Of a stretch of DNA of 64,000 bases, positions 24,876 to 41,500 are shown in pieces. The notes beneath the pieces were generated by a model. That model did not search any database. It saw only the letters and a program-made list of their open reading frames with translations, and was not told the origin of the DNA. A program made the translations under genes and the position numbers. Position 1 is the first letter of the stretch; each line of letters begins with the position of its first letter. The DNA is from Dipylidium caninum (taxonomy: Eukaryota; Platyhelminthes; Cestoda; Cyclophyllidea; Dipylidiidae), in assembly GCA_017562135.1 (NCBI GenBank), contig QEYB01000654.1, forward strand, positions 1,364,001 to 1,428,000, in the 5' to 3' direction.

Positions 24876-27800
24876 TGCGTCTGCAAGATAAACGCAAGTA
24901 AAGGGGCTGTCTTTTATCTCCATTTCAAGGAAAAAAAGGCCAGTTACTTATGGTTAACGATGATAAAAGAAAGTGCTACAAATTGTGCCGACAAATTCAA
25001 CGCCTTTTCCACCACACATTAGAAGAGAGGATTTGAAAAATGACCATAGTTTTTTTCTATAATGCAATGCAATTTACTTATCAAGGACACTACACCACAA
25101 ATCATGAGAATGAAACCGTCGCTACCGAAAACACAACATCAAACTAGCAATTCAAAGTGGAGAAGACATCATGATTTTAATTTCCGCTAATCAAGGTTGG
25201 AATGAACGCGTAGATTGGACCAGTGAAGCCAATCACACTATGGAGCAGACACGAAGATATCATGTATATTTTTAGAAAAGAAAATGTTGTCGAGGGTGAT
25301 AGTAAAATACAGCTTCGAACTTGCCCATTGAATCAAAAGTTGCATAAGATATCAACTGTCAAACACGTGCAGCAAGTGCGATGCAACCACAATCACATCA
25401 AAATCATTACGAAATTAAAAAGTACTGCGTTTTCAAAATACGAGGATAGCCCTTGAAAAGCGGACGAAATGGTACAACCTTCAATCAACACACAAATTGG
25501 AACAAAAAGAGGAAGCTGGGAAGGGAGATTTGTTTCTCATTTTGAATAATATCAGGCGCGATGCAAAATAGGTGGGTCAACAAACCTAAGTGGGGTGAAG
25601 TTACTCACTGACAAGATGAAGTAAAACTGTTGGGACATTCTCAAACTTACACGACACCGGGCAAGCAGCAGTTTGAGTCGCGCGCTTTCTTCGACCTTTC
25701 AAGTTGTTTGTTGCACCTATAAAGTTAAACAAGAAGTTCCTATCAGTCGCCTTAAACTAAAAATAAATAACGCTTACACACAATTGTTAATTTTATAAAA
25801 AAAATTAAAACCATAGTAGAAGATTTAACTGAGGATGAGTTTTGGAAAGTAACATCTAGCCTAATTAAATGTAGCTAGAAACAGAAAAATTGGTTTACTC
25901 TCGGGTTTTATTAAATCCTTTTGATTAATGAAAGGAAATATTTTTCCTTTACTTATCTTGTTCCAGTCTTCCAGGCGTTCAGCTAGGCAATAAAAATAAC
26001 GCTACAATTTATAAGTTAACTGCATATATGTCTGCTGGCCTCAAGCCGATTGTGAAAAATTCATCGCTGCCACTCGGTTTAATTCGAAGGACGTGTTTTT
26101 CCTTCGGGACGTGACTTTCACCCGAAACGGGCCCACCGATGCAATCTCATCCGCCAGCCTTTTGATTGTAAGACGTGGGCTAGTGGGTTACGACGTGGAA
26201 GATACGACTGACGCCCTACCGTCGGGACCCAGTCAGCGCACACTGCGAAGTGCGAAGAAGCCTTCGGCTGCGTTTAAGGTGGCATTCAAATCTAATTAGC
26301 GATCAGAGACTGTTCATTTGATCTATCACCAAGACACCTACCCTTAGTCCTTCATTCCCCGTGCTTTCACTTACTTTGTCGGCCGTCCGAAACACCCGCC
26401 TGTGGACTTATTTCGATTGCATTCAGTTCAGGATATCCTTGTGTCTCCCTGGACAGTCTGAACGCGCATAATTTTGCCCGTGAGGAGGTTTGACTTGGGC
26501 GAAATAAACCTTCGAGGATTAGTTCGACCCCCGCGGGAGAAAATTGTGCCATTCTTCCGCGGCCACGTACAACCAAGAAGCAGACGCCCAGAAGTCACCA
26601 GTTGTCTACTTAAAGGACAATGCCACCGAAGCCGTCACCGCCCTCTGTCTATTTATATCGAAAGAAATGTTTCGACCTCATGGAATTCCACCGCCCTGTT
26701 ACACATATATTTATTCATGTTCTCAAAGCACCTATAAGTGATGCAAAATCTCTCCCCGTCTCATATGCGCCTCATTGGCTAATTAAGCAGTCAACCATTT
26801 AGCGTAGATTAAGTTATTCACTAAAGTCACTATGAAATTTTCGTATTCGAATAGCCGAAAGTCGTTGACTTAAATGACCTTTCTGCATTGATTTGAAGTT
26901 CTGTTGAGCAGGCATTAAGGAGGGAAAGAGAGGTGGTATGAGGTTTCCTTTCGGGCTTTCCGGCGCTCTAGGCGAGGATGATTGTTTTGCGAGGTAGTGA
27001 AGGAAAGTTGGGCCTCTCACGCTTCGCCACGCGGATCGTAGTGAGTTGACTACCACACCGTTTTATCTATCAAAAATTCTCGTGTTCAGACACCCATATC
27101 TCTAATCGGTTAGCTACGCGGTGAAGCAGTTTTTCAATAATTATACGATGGAATGACAAGTAAAAGGCATTAACACACCATTCCGCCTGTCAATGTGCTC
27201 AAAACATTGCTATTTAAACGAAATGAGTAGTGTCTTATAATGCGCCACTATGTTTGATGTAATTGTTAATGGCATTTGACTTGATTTGTGCCTGTACCGT
27301 AAATTTGCGGGACATTACGGGTCCCTGGACGCCCAATATCTTCTCTCCCCTTCGCCTTTTAACTATTGCCGACTAGAAACCAGAACCGATGGGCTTTCTC
27401 CTTCCGCGTCATTTCGTCCGTCAACCGTCCATCGCAGTCTAAACAAAACCTCAATGACTCGGCGGATTTTGTTTCCTCCCCTGCTCCGCCGCTCGTGACC
27501 ACGTCACAGGGGCTGCGGTGCCCCAGGTGGAGACTTTCATGCTCTAATTAACTCTCCCACCCACGCTGCAGCCCTTCCATCCCCCTTTCGCCAGGCACTC
27601 CGCCACACCACTGAGGGCCCACTGTTTTTGGCTCCTCCCATCACCTCAAATACCTTTTTCTCGCTCTCTCTGATCTTTCTTGAGCCCACCATTTAACCCC
27701 CAGCGTGTGTGGATAATCCATTTTGCTTCATTCCCATCAGTCAACTGCCGCATTCCGATGGGGATAGTCGAACGTCTATGTGCAACCAGTTCCACGCCTC

Positions 27801-30800
27801 GCTCTATCCTCAAGCGCTCCTTCCAAGTCTTACGACCTTTTGCCGCAAAGGTCAAGTTATAAGCAGTAGCGGAGAAGCGCTGGATTCAGGTTGCGGAGTA
27901 CTCGCAACTGGATGCGCCCGATGTCCTCCACAAGACCACCAGATCAGGAATTTCATCACTGCGTTTGCTTGTCTTACTGTGCCCCGTCTTCACCGCCTCA
28001 AGACGAGCGACGAGCCAGACAGAAACGGTTCTGGCGCCCGCGCCTTCTCTGCTCTGTCACCTCCATCCCGTCCGTGCTGGCCAGCTCCCCGGGGCGGCAA
28101 GGTGCAACTCGTCTTCCGCAGCCTACCACAGAGATACGAGGCATCGGGGACAGAAGTCGTGCGCACAGGGCTTCAGTCAGACACGGGACTCAGCGCCTTC
28201 CGTCCTCGTTCACCTCACTGCCACACGACCGGTGCATGGGGTGAAGGTTCCGAGGTGAAAGGATGCACCGCCGCGTGGAGTGCGGTCAGTCCGCTGAGTC
28301 GTCTGAGTGGAGGAAGCTCATCTGCCGTGTGCTTATTCACCCGCGGCTGATGAATCACCGGCGCGAAATGAGACGACAGGCAAGTCGTTGAGACTCCCTT
28401 CGACGAGAGCGGGTTACTCCAGCCCCATCAGTCCCAGTGGCTCGGCCACTCCTATTTCAACGGTAATTGGCGCGACTGTGTTGAGGGGAAATGCTGAGCC
28501 GCCTTTGCCGTCGGGGCGGAAGTAGCCGGCGCTAATTTGCGGAGGATCACTTTAACTCGCCCCACACAACCGGCGAGTCACAAGCCAGCTGGTTATCGTG
28601 TCCCCTCGAGTCCATTGAAAATGGCTTTGCCCGCCAAATCCACTGCCCAGTCGCGAGGAGAGCGCCGAACCAATCGCCTTTCCCCGGATGGCGGCTCTCG
28701 TTGCATCGCAGTCTGTTGTTTTTTTCCTCCTCTATATGGTTTCGTCTTCACCAATCGCCAACGACGCAATCCTCTGGTGTGTGCATTAGCACGCTCGGTT
28801 GCCCCAAGTCGCATGTGCAGTCGCATCGCGTGAACGGGGCGTGCAACCTGCGCCGCTGAGGCAGGCGCCCCGTCGTTGAGCTGAACTGACAGTCCTCGCG
28901 TTTCTACCAACTAACATGGTGCCGATGACGATAGGCGACCTGCTAGTCGGCAAAAATAGACCTGAAGAGCTGACTCGTGACACGCCTCTCCTGCCACTCG
29001 CGGGCTGACAGTCGGCTCGCAGGTGCCATATTAGAGATTGCTTTGGTGAAGTTGGCGGGATGGCCTAGACTATAACATCTCTCCGTGCCTACTCAGACAC
29101 TTGCCCTCTCCAAGGCTGTGAAATGCGAGAAAGTGGGACAGGAAGTCGATGGATTGTCACCGCCCCTTCCTGGCTTCCGATTGGTCGCCGCTTGTTGCCC
29201 CTCCACATGTTCGCTTCTGATTGGTTCAGTGCGCGGTGGGGGGCGGCGGCGGTGGAGGAGGGGAATAATCTAGGAATTATCTCACGCCCTTGACAAAATA
29301 CAACTGATCACTTAGGCGATGACTTATTCTGAAGAGGGGGAAAATGATGGAGGTAAAGGCGCAGGAAGGCGCCTAAAATGGGGCATCTCCTGCCAAGGTG
29401 GCATGACTTCGCCCCCCCCCCTTTCCTCCCCGGACCGTCTTCGGGGACAGAAGGGCGCAAAACCCTCTTTCCACTCAGGAGACGTGGACAGGGACTGTTG
29501 GCGCCGATTGCCGCGGTGGGAGACCTCAGGCGGTGGTGGGGGAAGTGGGGCCGAGCGCCCCGCCGACGCTTCGTCGCGCCAGAGCACACAGCCAACACCT
29601 CCGGACCAGCATCGCCGTCGCCGCGCATTCCCAAGCCCCGTGCCCTGTTCTCTTGAGGTGGATTGTTTGTAGGGTGAAAGGAATTCACAAGGATTACTTT
29701 TCCCGCCAGCCTCACTTCGCCGAGGCTGTGTGCTGACATCGCTTTAGCCAACGGCGAGATTCCATTGGGCCGCAAATTCTTCACCTTTAAGACCATTCTA
29801 CGACAGTCAACGGGTGTGGCGGCAGTCTTGGAAATCGTCGTCCGCACTCCACCTTGGCGCCTATTTCGGAGGGCGGAGAACTTCAACGACCCGACTGAGA
29901 GGGTCGGCCGAGCGCCGAATGAAATCTGGACGCGACGGCCGACAGAAACCGCTTCGAAGGAGGGGGAGGAAGGTGCGACCCTCTTCCCGCCAGTGAGTGG
30001 TGATTTCGCCCCGCTGCAAGTCATCCGCCGTCCGCTCAGCCTCCCACTGCGGCGATTGCGACCGGCGAGCTCTGCCCCCCCCCCCCCCCCCGTGAACCGA
30101 CGGGGCCGGACGCCCCCGCTCGACTGTCGCGTCATCGCCGGACGCGGCGCAGCTCCTGGCCGGAGCGGTGATGCGGCCTTAACGGGAAGAGTAAACAAGG
30201 TTTTCGGAAAAAAAGGTGCGCGACAAGTGGCCCACTGGCCGAGAGGCTGCCCGCAGCTGTCGGCCACCTCGTTGTCCTGCCGCAACCGCGCCGTCTCCCT
30301 CCTCGAGTCGTTTAACCAAACGCGGCAACGCGCTCGGCAGTGTGATTCGCAACTTCCCCCCTCGGTGACAGTCGCTCCGCAGAGTGAACCGGTCGGTGTG
30401 AGCCAGTCCGCCGAGCGGCCCGCAGAAAACCTTTACTCACCGCGTCTCTGAGGCCGGACGCCGCCGGTCAAGGCGATGAAAATGCACTTCTTCGCCACTT
30501 TACTCGGCTGTCTGTCCGACAGCGTCGACAGGGCAGGACGGTTGGCCCGGAGAGCAGCTGGCTTCCTGCCTGTGCGCGTTCGGACGGCCGTCTTCTCCGC
30601 CTTCCACCCCCGCTTTTCACAGGCGCCTCCTTAGACCAGCCGAGTTTGCGTGTGGATTTGCACTTCCACGTTGGTGAACCAGTTTCAGGCGCGAACGCAA
30701 ATAAATTACCGCTGTTCGACGATTACTTGAGCCATCGCCCGGCCACCAAGGGCGGCCCTTTGGCCGGGGCCGGGGACTGCGGGTGCGCTCGTCCGGCCAA

Positions 30801-33328
30801 GTTGCCCCGCTTGCGAGACCGCACAGAGGACGGGCGAACAGGCTGTGCCGGTGCGGGTGGACAAAACATTCGCGTCATTCGCGTGTGACAAGATTCCGTC
30901 GTGTTTATCGGGGCGACGATTGTCGCGGCGGCACTCGTACGGGGGCGGCGTCCGGCCGTCCGACCGCGTTGGCGAATAGGGAGAGGGGAAATCGCCGGGA
31001 GAAACACTATCCTCCACCCCTCGACAATGTCTTCCAGCTTCCATTGGCCCTCGATGCGGCCATTTTTGCGGGCCCAAATCTAATTAGCCCCACATCTTCC
31101 CGTCCGAGGCTGGACGACTGCAATTATTGCCACTCGCCCCTTAGCCAGCATTTAACCGTTAAACCGTCACTCGGGAGTCAAGGAAATTGCGACCGTGGCC
31201 GAACCAATGGCAGCTCGGACTTCAATGCCCGCGCACAGAACGCACGGAGACCGGTTCGCATAGACTGATTGAAAGGAAAAACGAGACCTCGAAGCGCAGC
31301 GTGTCAGGGAGAGGTGGGGGGGGGGGGGGCAGGAGGCGACGGTGCCGCTTATTTCGCGCCATGAGGGCCCGCGCCTGCGTTGACACATTAGAGGCTCCTC
31401 GGGAGCCCCCGTCCCGGCCGTTTGGACGGCCTTCGAGACTCACCGCGAGCCAAAAAAACCGATATTCCCCCCGTTGCGCGTGGGTCGTGGAGACAATCGA
31501 TGGCGGCGACGGCGGTGGTGGCGATTTCTCTTCAACGCTCCACCCACCAATCAAGTGACGACGCGGCCCTGGCCTTTTGGACGATGAGTCATGCGGGCCA
31601 AGGCAACGTGTGCGTGTGCATCACAGCGTGCCAGGCTTACAAAGACGTTTCCTCTCGCAAATTTGGCGGGTTAGGACGTGAAGAGGGCCGGACAGATCGC
31701 CTTGCGCGCTGATGTCGTGGCAGAGAGGGGAGAGTGAGAGAGAGGAATTGCTCCACACGGAGACGCGCAGAAGATTGCGGTTGGTAGACGAGGCCGACTG
31801 GACACCCTTTGGGCCGGAAAGACGCCTGCTTCAATGAACGCCTTAGTTGACAAACGGGCCGGGGGAAGAACAGACCTGTCGAAGCGAGGAAGTGCTGATC
31901 AGCCCAAGGGATAAGCGGCCTGCGAGAAATACCGGCCTCGGATGGGCAACCGTGTGTGAGATGGAAGTCACGGAGGCGGGGCAAAAGGGCCCCGGAGACC
32001 GCGGACGAGGGAATAAACACCGGCGGGGATGTAATCTTCGTCTCGCGCATCGGTTGTGGGGAGAGAGTGCGGGAAATCGCCTACCCCCACCTCACACCGC
32101 CGCCATTGCGTGGGTTTCGCGCACAAAGCGCCGCCGCCGCCGGCTGGAGTTGGGGCCAGCCACGGAACAAATCACACAGCCACTTGGTGCACTTTGACCC
32201 CGGCGTCTAAACAGCAGGAGCACGCGACCGCGAAGTAGTCGCGACTCCGACGAGAGCCACTTCCCTCTCCCGTCCGAGATCTGTCGCCCTTAAGCAGCCG
32301 CACGAAGGCAAACACAGCCCGTCTGCGAAGCCGGTGCCCGCCGACTGGAAACACGTCTCGCGCGGACAGCCGAGGGCGAAATGACTGGTTGATTGAACGT
32401 CCCAACCAAATTCATCGCGTGCTCAGGAAGGCTGTAGGCCAAAAAACGCCCAATTATGACAAGCACTTATCCCAGCGTCAAAAGAGTGGATCGCAAGAAG
32501 TTGAAGGTGTGTTCGCCCAAGGACGAGAAGGCGAACGTTGAAGTAAGTCTGATTCATTCTGGCACACTGTGGACATGCGAGGGCGGTTTTGACGCAATCC
32601 ACCGCAGATCACCCACCCACACTCGGTAACCAAGCGCCTCGGTGTGATTACGACAAAGGCCACGATTCAGAGAATTCCTCGACTCGCAGACATCTGAAAA
32701 AACGAAAGGCAGGAAGACAGGACACCGCGAAACAACAAGCAGACTGCCGAGTGCCTTTGATAATCGCATGTAAAGGACGGCTTCCGGTGAGGGGATCAGG
32801 CTCGCTGCCAGGGTAAATCCAACCCGTCCAACACATATTAGAAATGCGTTTAGCGATAGTTTCTTCCAGTCGGTCATTCGTTCAGTCAGTCAAAGTAAAA
32901 GGATAGAGAGAGAGAGAGAGGGCGGACGAGGGGCGAGAGACGGCACCGCTTAGAAAAGGAAAAAAAACAGGGGGAAGGCGGAGAAACAGACACACGCAGA
33001 GAGGGCGAGTGGAGAAAGAGAGAGAGAGAGAGAGAGAGCACACACACACGGAGAAGGCGAAGTTAAGAATAACCTAAGGAGATAGAGCTCACGCGCATTC
33101 TGTACACAAATTCCTCTCTACTTTTACCTCGACTCAATGTGTGGCTAGGGCGGGTGTGTGGCTGGGCGCGGGGGGAGATGCGATGGGGAGAAACCGACAG
33201 AAAATCGATAATCATGAGGCAGAGCGGAGCGAGCATCTTTTGTCTTCGTTTTCCTTTTGAAGCGGGGGAGAAGGGCGAGAAGGGTCAAGGAGAGGGGGCG
33301 GAGGTGGGGGGTGGTGCGGAAGTTCGCT
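24876..33328. other. Long gene-free region between FBPase and Rac
   Basis: About 8.4 kb without a recognised gene. 24.9-27.3 kb is A+T-rich and should include the FBPase promoter and untranslated first exon, which I cannot place. 27.6-32.5 kb is strongly G+C- and CpG-rich with C/G runs (29411-29421, 30078-30091, 31317-31329) and long frames open on both strands (27709-28350 plus, 29308-30285 minus, 29765-30451 plus). These frames have Arg/Pro/Ser/Gly-biased composition and no domain, so they are not called. 32.9-33.04 kb is a GA microsatellite. Confidence 0.4.
32905..33038. repeat. Interrupted (GA)n microsatellite tract
   Basis: Runs of GA at 32907-32921 and 33017-33038, separated by purine-rich sequence and followed by a short CA run. 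Confidence 0.8.
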
Positions 33329-37600
<4,272 letters not shown>

Positions 37601-38910
37601 ATGGAAGAGAGGACTGTAAAATGCGTCGTTGTAGGTGATGGAATGGTAGGCAAAACATGTCTAATTTTGCGCTACGCTCTCGGGGATATAAGTTCCATGA
37701 AGGAATACGTCCCAACCATCGTTGATTCCTATAGTATTATGCTAAGGTTCATGGATGAGCCAGTCATGCTCAAACTTTGGGACACGGCTGGTAAGACTCA
37801 TATCCTTCTCTAATTCACTTTTTCTTGTCTTTTTAAGGCCAAGAGGAGTACAAACGATTGAGGCCACTATCCTACTCAAATACAGATGTCTTCCTTGCAT
37901 GCTACGCCGTGGATAGCTTCAGCTCCTACGAGAATGCCCGAGATTATTGGATTCCCGAGGTCCGACATTTCTGTCCAAATGCACAAATCCTTCTGGTGGG
38001 AACCAAAACAGACCTTCGAACCGACATCATGGACAGTGGGGCAATAGGACGGAGAATTTTACTGAGCGCTAATGTAAGTGGGACTAAGTGGGCGAGATAC
38101 AAGAGAATTTGATCAAAAGTGACACACGTAGTGCACCGCGCGACAAATCAAAGGTTACCCAGGACAAAGTTGTAGGACGCATTCATTCATCTCATGTAAC
38201 ACAAAAAAGGGTATATGAGCAAATTCCTGGCAGACAGCATGATCTCTACAGACCTTGAATGACAGATTTCTACTAACAACCCTGGAAATGGTAACGAATT
38301 TAAGGAAAGATAACCTACGGAATACTGTTAGCAACTCAAAGTACAATGGGTGTCCTAAGTTAAGTCTATGCCAACAGACCATTAAATAGGATCAACTCAC
38401 CTAGTTAATGAAATGGGCTCGACAAGTCCGTGACAAATAATTAATTTGAAGTTAAACATGGGGTTGTTAGAAGATGCAACAACCTTTGTTTTCCGGTGAT
38501 CGGCCCTCTAACTATGCAATATTAACAAATACACAATTTTCAGCCAGATAAATTCTCCTAAGCACAATTTAATTCACATCCTTTGCTAGGTGTATTGTCG
38601 TTCAGCCAGCACGATGTCAATTTCAACTGTTTCTACGGTTTAGGCAAAAAGTCCACGATATCAGACGCAATCATCAATAGTGGTAGGAATCTTTCCGAGG
38701 GCAATCAATCAAGACCGTAAATGAATTTCTATAATAACTTTGTTTCGATTGGAACAGGGTGAAATGATGGCAAAGAGAATGAACGTGGAAGGATACATGG
38801 AGTGTTCCGCCGTTACAGGAGACGGAGTCAAGGAGGTCTTCGACGCTGCCGTCAGATTAGCTCTAACTCCCAAAAAGCGTCTCAAAAATCACGTTTGCAG
38901 GGTCTTGTAA
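37601..38910 (+). CDS. Divergent Rho-family small GTPase
   Basis: Three exons 37601-37790, 37838-38073 and 38758-38910, in frame, 192 residues. G1 is GDGMVGKT (the usual Ala after GDG is Met), switch [11 protein letters not shown], switch [23 protein letters not shown]4 GTKTDL, G5 ECSAVTGDG, and the C-terminus ends in a CAAX box CRVL preceded by KKRLKNHV. The catalytic Gln and switch I Thr are kept. Between G4 and G5 the Rho insert region diverges completely ([19 protein letters not shown]). Overall similarity is to Rac/Cdc42/RhoA, but it fits none of them clearly. The Rho family and membrane-attached GTPase role are secure; the subfamily is not. Neighbouring Rac on the opposite strand suggests an old local duplication followed by divergence (inference). 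Confidence 0.88.
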
Positions 38911-39567
38911 CTATAACATCTATAAGAACGTTTTTATACAATTTAACATTTTTTATTACCTGACGACCTTCTCTCACAGATTGTTTGCCATCGATTGTTA
39001 GCGCTACTACATCGCAAACAGCAGCCCATCCTATTGGCTACATTGCAACCAATGGTATGCGGGACATTCACAGCATTGGCTGACATGCTTCAACATGGTG
39101 GTCAAATTCTTGCGGACATTGCATATAAAATAGTTGGGTCCAATCATGTATAAAGCGCTTCGAGCAGGGGAACCTTTGGTAATTTTCGAAAGATATTATT
39201 AGCACAATCACACGTGGCCCAAAATGTTCTTATCATAAGTGGAAATAAATTTTACAGCGGGAAATGGTGGAGTAGATGTCGACTGGAGGGGGAAAAACCA
39301 ATGATTGTGGTGGCTTAATCGCCAGCCGACAGAGTAGTCTGTGAACCGGCTTCCGGTGGCGGCTTTCGCTGCTATGCCCATGCACACGCGTTCAGTTAGG
39401 CATCAGATGCACCAATCAGCGTTTAGCCAAGCGAAGCACACCAATAGGAGGAGGGCAACTCGTATGGAGGCACGCACGCACGCACGCGCATGCGCACGCG
39501 CGCTGCAGCCTTCTGGCGCAGCCTGCGGTGTAGAGGGTGTACGTGCCAGACGTGGAGGTCTCGCACC
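38911..39567. other. Intergenic region with alternating CG/CA tract
   Basis: 3' flank of the Rho gene and 5' flank of the eIF4E-like gene. It contains AATAAA at 39244-39249 and an alternating purine-pyrimidine tract at 39471-39503 about 65-100 nt before the eIF4E-like ATG. No gene is seen. Confidence 0.5.
39471..39503. repeat. Alternating CACG/CGCA tract (Z-DNA-prone)
   Basis: Strictly alternating pyrimidine/purine sequence (GCACGCACGCACGCGCATGC and on) just upstream of a gene start; such sequences favour Z-DNA. Functional role unknown. Confidence 0.7.
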
Positions 39568-41500
39568 ATGGCGACTGCAGATTCTCCGTCGTCGCCTTCC
39601 GATGCAAAAGGCACTGCGGAATCCAGTGATGCAGAGCCGAAGGCCATAACCTCACATCCCCTCCACACCGGTTGGACATTCTACAGTGAGTTTTGCACGA
39701 GTGAGGATAGCAGTGTGAAACGGTATTTGGTAGTCGGTCACGAGCCGTCGCTTAGGATGCTGACATAGTCTTCGCTTTGCTTTGTGCCTCAACCTTTCAG
39801 CGAATTCTTCTTCCACCTCTCCGAAGTAAGTATCACCTTATTCGCCTGAGATTTGGTAAAAGAGCTCCTCCAAATTATCCATGTTTTTCGATAAAACTTT
39901 AATTCCTCTATAATAATAAGGCGGTTGTTGTGACTGCACAAGTGTTTGCTTTAATGTGGAGGTGGTCACTCCACTGCCTACTCCTTACATAGAGGGTAAG
40001 CAGTTTATTTGCATTTATTCTTGTCAGATGTTGTTAGATGGAGAGACAGCTAGTTGAGACAAGGATCACGCCTATCAGGAGATTGGGTGGGCGACGTTTG
40101 AAGTGGACAAAAAGGGAAACTGTTTTTGGGCCGAGGGCATGGCCTCCAAAGCTCGGAAGTCCACTTCGCCCCGTTACTTTATTCGAAAAAAGCCATAATG
40201 GGGGGCGACAATTCGCCGCCCAAGTCAGCTTCAGATTCCGGTAGTATTGCACGCGGTCAGACGTGCCCTGAAGGAGGCGTGGAGCCGGATGGACGGCTCA
40301 CCCTGCCAAGTCATGGGAATACTTGGCGCAGAGCAGCATTTTATCACCGCATCAGCCTCCAGCCCGACTGGCCAAGTCGCCTCCTTTAAAAACGCTCCCT
40401 CGGAGTCGACGCTTCTGACGGGGCACAGGCCACGGGCACGGATCTGTGTTCCAGACAATCTCTTTTTCCTCAGCGGCACTTTTGAGCATTATTTTGCCCT
40501 TCCTGGCCAGTCCGAATGAGCTTAATTTACCGGTTTGCAGAGGAAATGGCGGCGCCATGCGGAGACCATCGCCAAATTCGCTGGTTCTGCCTTTTGACGC
40601 GTATCCCACCGACTGATCTTTACCAACTGAACAATTTCTCGTTCTTCTCTTAGTTAATGAATTGCCTCAGGGCCAGTCGAACGATCCCAATGCCAGGCAC
40701 GAGGGCCATCAGATTCGGTGCCTCGGCAAGTGTTCCACGGTGGAGGAATTCTGGCGCGAGTTTGCGAAAACACAAAAACCAAGTGACCTTCGGTACACAG
40801 AAGCCTTCTACCTCATGCGAGAGCCCTACGACCCGCAGTGGTGAGTGGTGAGTGGTGAGTTGTCAATGGTGCAAGGCGCCGCGCCGCGCTGTGGTGTGCA
40901 TGTCCTTTCCTGCCTCGCTGACGAGGCGGGACGCTGCCGGTGAGGTGGCGAGTTTCCACTGCATGCTACTTCCGTCAACAGGAAGTTGAGATGCATCGGT
41001 GTTAATGGGCGAGACTCCCTAAATGGCACTCATTTCTGCCTGAAGATGTCGCGGTTAACGGCACGCTTCATGTTGATTTGAATTAGCTAAAGTCGTCCCT
41101 GACTTATGACTCGGTTCTCCTCACAGGACGCTATGCGCGAGAACACTCACCGTCTCTGCCTCAACTGCCTTTGACTAGGGAAAAACCGGAGCATTGCCAC
41201 GGTGGTCGGTGGCGTCTGCGTCACACGGACATTCGGAGCGCGGATTACCTCTGGTGCGAGTTAGCGATGTGCGCGGTGGGTGAGAAGCTCGGCCAACTGG
41301 TGGACGCGCATAATTCGGTCGTCGGTGTGGGGGTTTCTCCCCGCCCCTCGGGCATCGTCGCGGAGATTTGGACCGCCTCCTTGGACTTTGACGCTGACAA
41401 GGTGGACGAGTTCGCCCAGCGTTTCAACGACCTTGTTTTGCCCAAACCGCTCGCCTTTAAGCTGGTCTATTACGAAAGTAAGTACTCCGGTGGCCGATAA
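39568..41500 (+). CDS. eIF4E-family protein, 4EHP (eIF4E2)-like and divergent
   Basis: mRNA cap-binding translation factor family. Exons 39568-39685, 40654-40840 and 41179-41500 give an in-frame protein of 208 residues. Family landmarks: HPLHTGWTFY (HPLxxxW), STVEEFWREF (contains the dorsal-surface Trp that binds 4E-BP/4E-T type partners), MREPYDPQWE (second cap-stacking Trp followed by the guanine-binding Glu, spliced between exons), GGRWRLR, and IWTASL (third Trp). The first cap-stacking aromatic (W56 of eIF4E, Tyr in 4EHP) appears replaced by a non-aromatic residue in NARHEGHQIRCLGK. The last exon can also be read with a GTAAGT donor at 41478, so a further exon is possible. A 25-nt stretch at 39801-39825 has splice-like borders but breaks the frame. 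The exon 2 donor is a tandem GTGAGTG series. Confidence 0.87.

Noticed and set aside
29308..30285. 325-codon minus frame
   Set aside because: Opposite strand is equally open (29765-30451), composition is just that of G+C-rich DNA, and no domain or splice signals were found.
39801..39825. 25-nt microexon in the eIF4E-like gene
   Set aside because: Including it breaks the frame into the next exon, while skipping it gives a perfect family match.
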